Positions 32,778 to 33,921 of a stretch of 33,921 nucleotides of DNA are shown here, piece after piece. Numbering within the stretch: the first letter of the stretch is position 1; the number at the start of each line of letters is the position of its first letter. The translations under genes and the position numbers were made by a program. The notes beneath the pieces were generated by a model that was not told the origin of the DNA, ran no database searches, and saw only the letters and a program-made list of their open reading frames with translations. Source of the stretch: a bacterium HR20 (GTDB lineage Bacteria > Bacteroidota > Ignavibacteria > Kapaibacteriales > NICIL-2); the NCBI GenBank assembly GCA_002898675.1, contig BEHW01000007.1, positions 1 to 33,921 of the forward strand, in the 5' to 3' direction.

Positions 32778-33921
32778 CGCTCGAGGATATTGGCAAGGTG
32801 ATCGTATTCCCAGGGTTCGTTGTACACCTGCGATGCGGTGCGGAGAATCAAGCGACTGTCCCAGGCAAAGATTGGCACCTCGATGCGATGCTCGTCGAAG
32901 AGCCATTGCTGGAGACGGCTAGCGGCAGCCTCCGTTGCTTCAGTGCTCGGAAGCGGGACTGCTGCCAAAAATGCAATCATCTCCTGCGGTGCAGGAGGTG
33001 TAACGCCGACTGCACGGGCAAGCACACGCTGCGCATCGAGTGCGAGCGTGCGGTTGTAGCGGTAAATGTCCCCTCCACCAAGACGCTCATAGAACGCAAG
33101 TCCAGCGGGCGCACTCAAGTAGGTGGACCAGTCTTTCGTGCCGGTGAAATCGAACTCTGCAAGGTAGCCGTTCTGGTAGCCGTGCGAGATCACCACCGGG
33201 TGCGTCATTGCTTGGCGGCGAGGCGCAGTCCAGAGAAACGCGCACCCCTTGGGAGCAAAGAGCCACTTGTGAAAGTTGCCTGTGTACCAATCGGCTCCGA
33301 GCTCGTCGAGCTGCAGCGGAAGCATCCCCGGTGCATGGGCTCCATCAATCATCACCATGATGCCGCGCTCTTTGCACATCCGGACAAGCTCTTCGACTGG
33401 AAAGACAAGCCCCGTCGGGGATGTGACATGATCGAACAGTGCAAAGCGTGTCCGTTCGGTAATGGCTCGGCGCACTGCTTCGACGACCTCTGCAGCACTG
33501 CCGATCGGGAACGGCACCGGTACCTCGACGTAGGTACACCCCGCAATGTCTGCTGCATAACGCAACGTTTGCCGAACGGCGTTGTACACGTGCGATGTCG
33601 TCAGCAGCTCATCTCCTGGGTCGAGCAACGGAAGGATCGAGCGGATGACTGCGTTGACGCCTGTCGTTGCGTTCTCGACAAAGACAAGGTCTTCGCCGCG
33701 GGCTCCCATGAATGCCGCCATCGCTGCTGCAGCATTCCGAAGCTCGTGGTGAAGGTGCTGCCGAACGAACGCTACTGGTTCGCGTTCGAAGCGTCGCTGC
33801 CAGTCGTGCTGAACCTCGAGCACCTCGATCGGCGTTGCGCCGAATGAACCGTTGTTGAGGAAGATAATCTCCGGATCGAGCAGCCACTGCGCGCGAATCG
33901 CGCGACCGAACGTTTGGGTCA
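32756..33921 (-). CDS. PLP-dependent class V aminotransferase, isopenicillin-N-epimerase-like (5' end at window edge)
   Basis: At least 388 residues of a fold-type I PLP enzyme. FLNNGSFGATP near the N-terminus is the hallmark of the isopenicillin-N epimerase/cysteine-lyase-like branch. VENATTGVNAVI and the cofactor Asp in VMIDGAHAPG follow. The Schiff-base Lys is in GNFHKWLFAPKGCAF, then FDFTGTKDWSTYL. The last two window bases read xTG before TQTFGRAIRAQW on the minus strand, so the true start codon is probably at 33922, one base outside. The reaction is uncertain: family members are epimerases, desulfurases or lyases. The gene leads into the SpoU methyltransferase with a 22-base overlap. 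Confidence 0.88.
   Translation of the reverse strand, partial: TQTFGRAIRAQWLLDPEIIFLNNGSFGATPIEVLEVQHDWQRRFEREPVAFVRQHLHHELRNAAAAMAAFMGARGEDLVFVENATTGVNAVIRSILPLLDPGDELLTTSHVYNAVRQTLRYAADIAGCTYVEVPVPFPIGSAAEVVEAVRRAITERTRFALFDHVTSPTGLVFPVEELVRMCKERGIMVMIDGAHAPGMLPLQLDELGADWYTGNFHKWLFAPKGCAFLWTAPRRQAMTHPVVISHGYQNGYLAEFDFTGTKDWSTYLSAPAGLAFYERLGGGDIYRYNRTLALDAQRVLARAVGVTPPAPQEMIAFLAAVPLPSTEATEAAASRLQQWLFDEHRIEVPIFAWDSRLILRTASQVYNEPWEYDHLANILERWIARAD

Noticed and set aside
7..33921. CRISPR arrays, insertion sequences, phage genes or tandem repeat arrays
   Set aside because: I read through the window and found no regularly spaced repeats, transposase motifs or terminal inverted repeats.

Overview
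The window looks like chromosomal DNA of a free-living member of the Bacteroidota/Chlorobiota group, perhaps near the Kapabacteria or Ignavibacteria. Four things support this. Two subtilases carry C-terminal regions of the type used for type IX secretion. There is an Hc1-type histone-like protein and a PorE-like propeller-OmpA protein. Several genes and the tRNA are preceded by an octamer TAnnTTYG, close to the Bacteroidota -7 element TAnnTTTG. The placement is inferred from gene content, not from any marker search. I see no insertion sequence, phage gene, CRISPR array or rRNA, and gene packing is dense.

Layout. Positions 1-3746 (-) hold most of a very large secreted protein that runs off the left edge. 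Positions 3979-8698 (-) are a compact four-gene run: cytidine deaminase, a MetH carrying only its C-terminal half (cap, B12 and AdoMet-activation modules), an unrecognised 563-residue Rossmann protein, and PurN. Positions 8794-11885 (+) encode a secreted subtilase and the Hc1-like protein. Positions 11900-15971 (-) encode a glycosyltransferase-like protein, an MsbA-type ABC exporter and an RlmD-type RNA methyltransferase. Positions 16037-19180 (+) encode a small outer-membrane barrel, a propeller-OmpA protein and TruA. An acyl-CoA dehydrogenase (-) lies opposite a homocysteine-methyltransferase-like/MetF fusion (+). An RDD membrane protein and tryptophan 2,3-dioxygenase follow (+). Positions 24316-27710 (-) are the classic tRNA-Leu, tig, clpP, clpX cluster. 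A second subtilase (-) diverges from dnaX (+), which overlaps tail to tail with a SpoU-type RNA methyltransferase (-). The right edge holds a PLP-dependent isopenicillin-N-epimerase-like enzyme (-).

The most interesting biology is the methionine/folate pair. The MetH here has no homocysteine or folate module. The homocysteine-methyltransferase domain fused to MetF has lost all three zinc-ligand cysteines while its MetF half looks intact. Together they suggest a split or rewired methionine synthase whose homocysteine-activating subunit is elsewhere in the genome. The second theme is cell-envelope export: two type IX-type subtilases, one giant secreted protein, a beta-barrel and a peptidoglycan-binding PorE-like protein.
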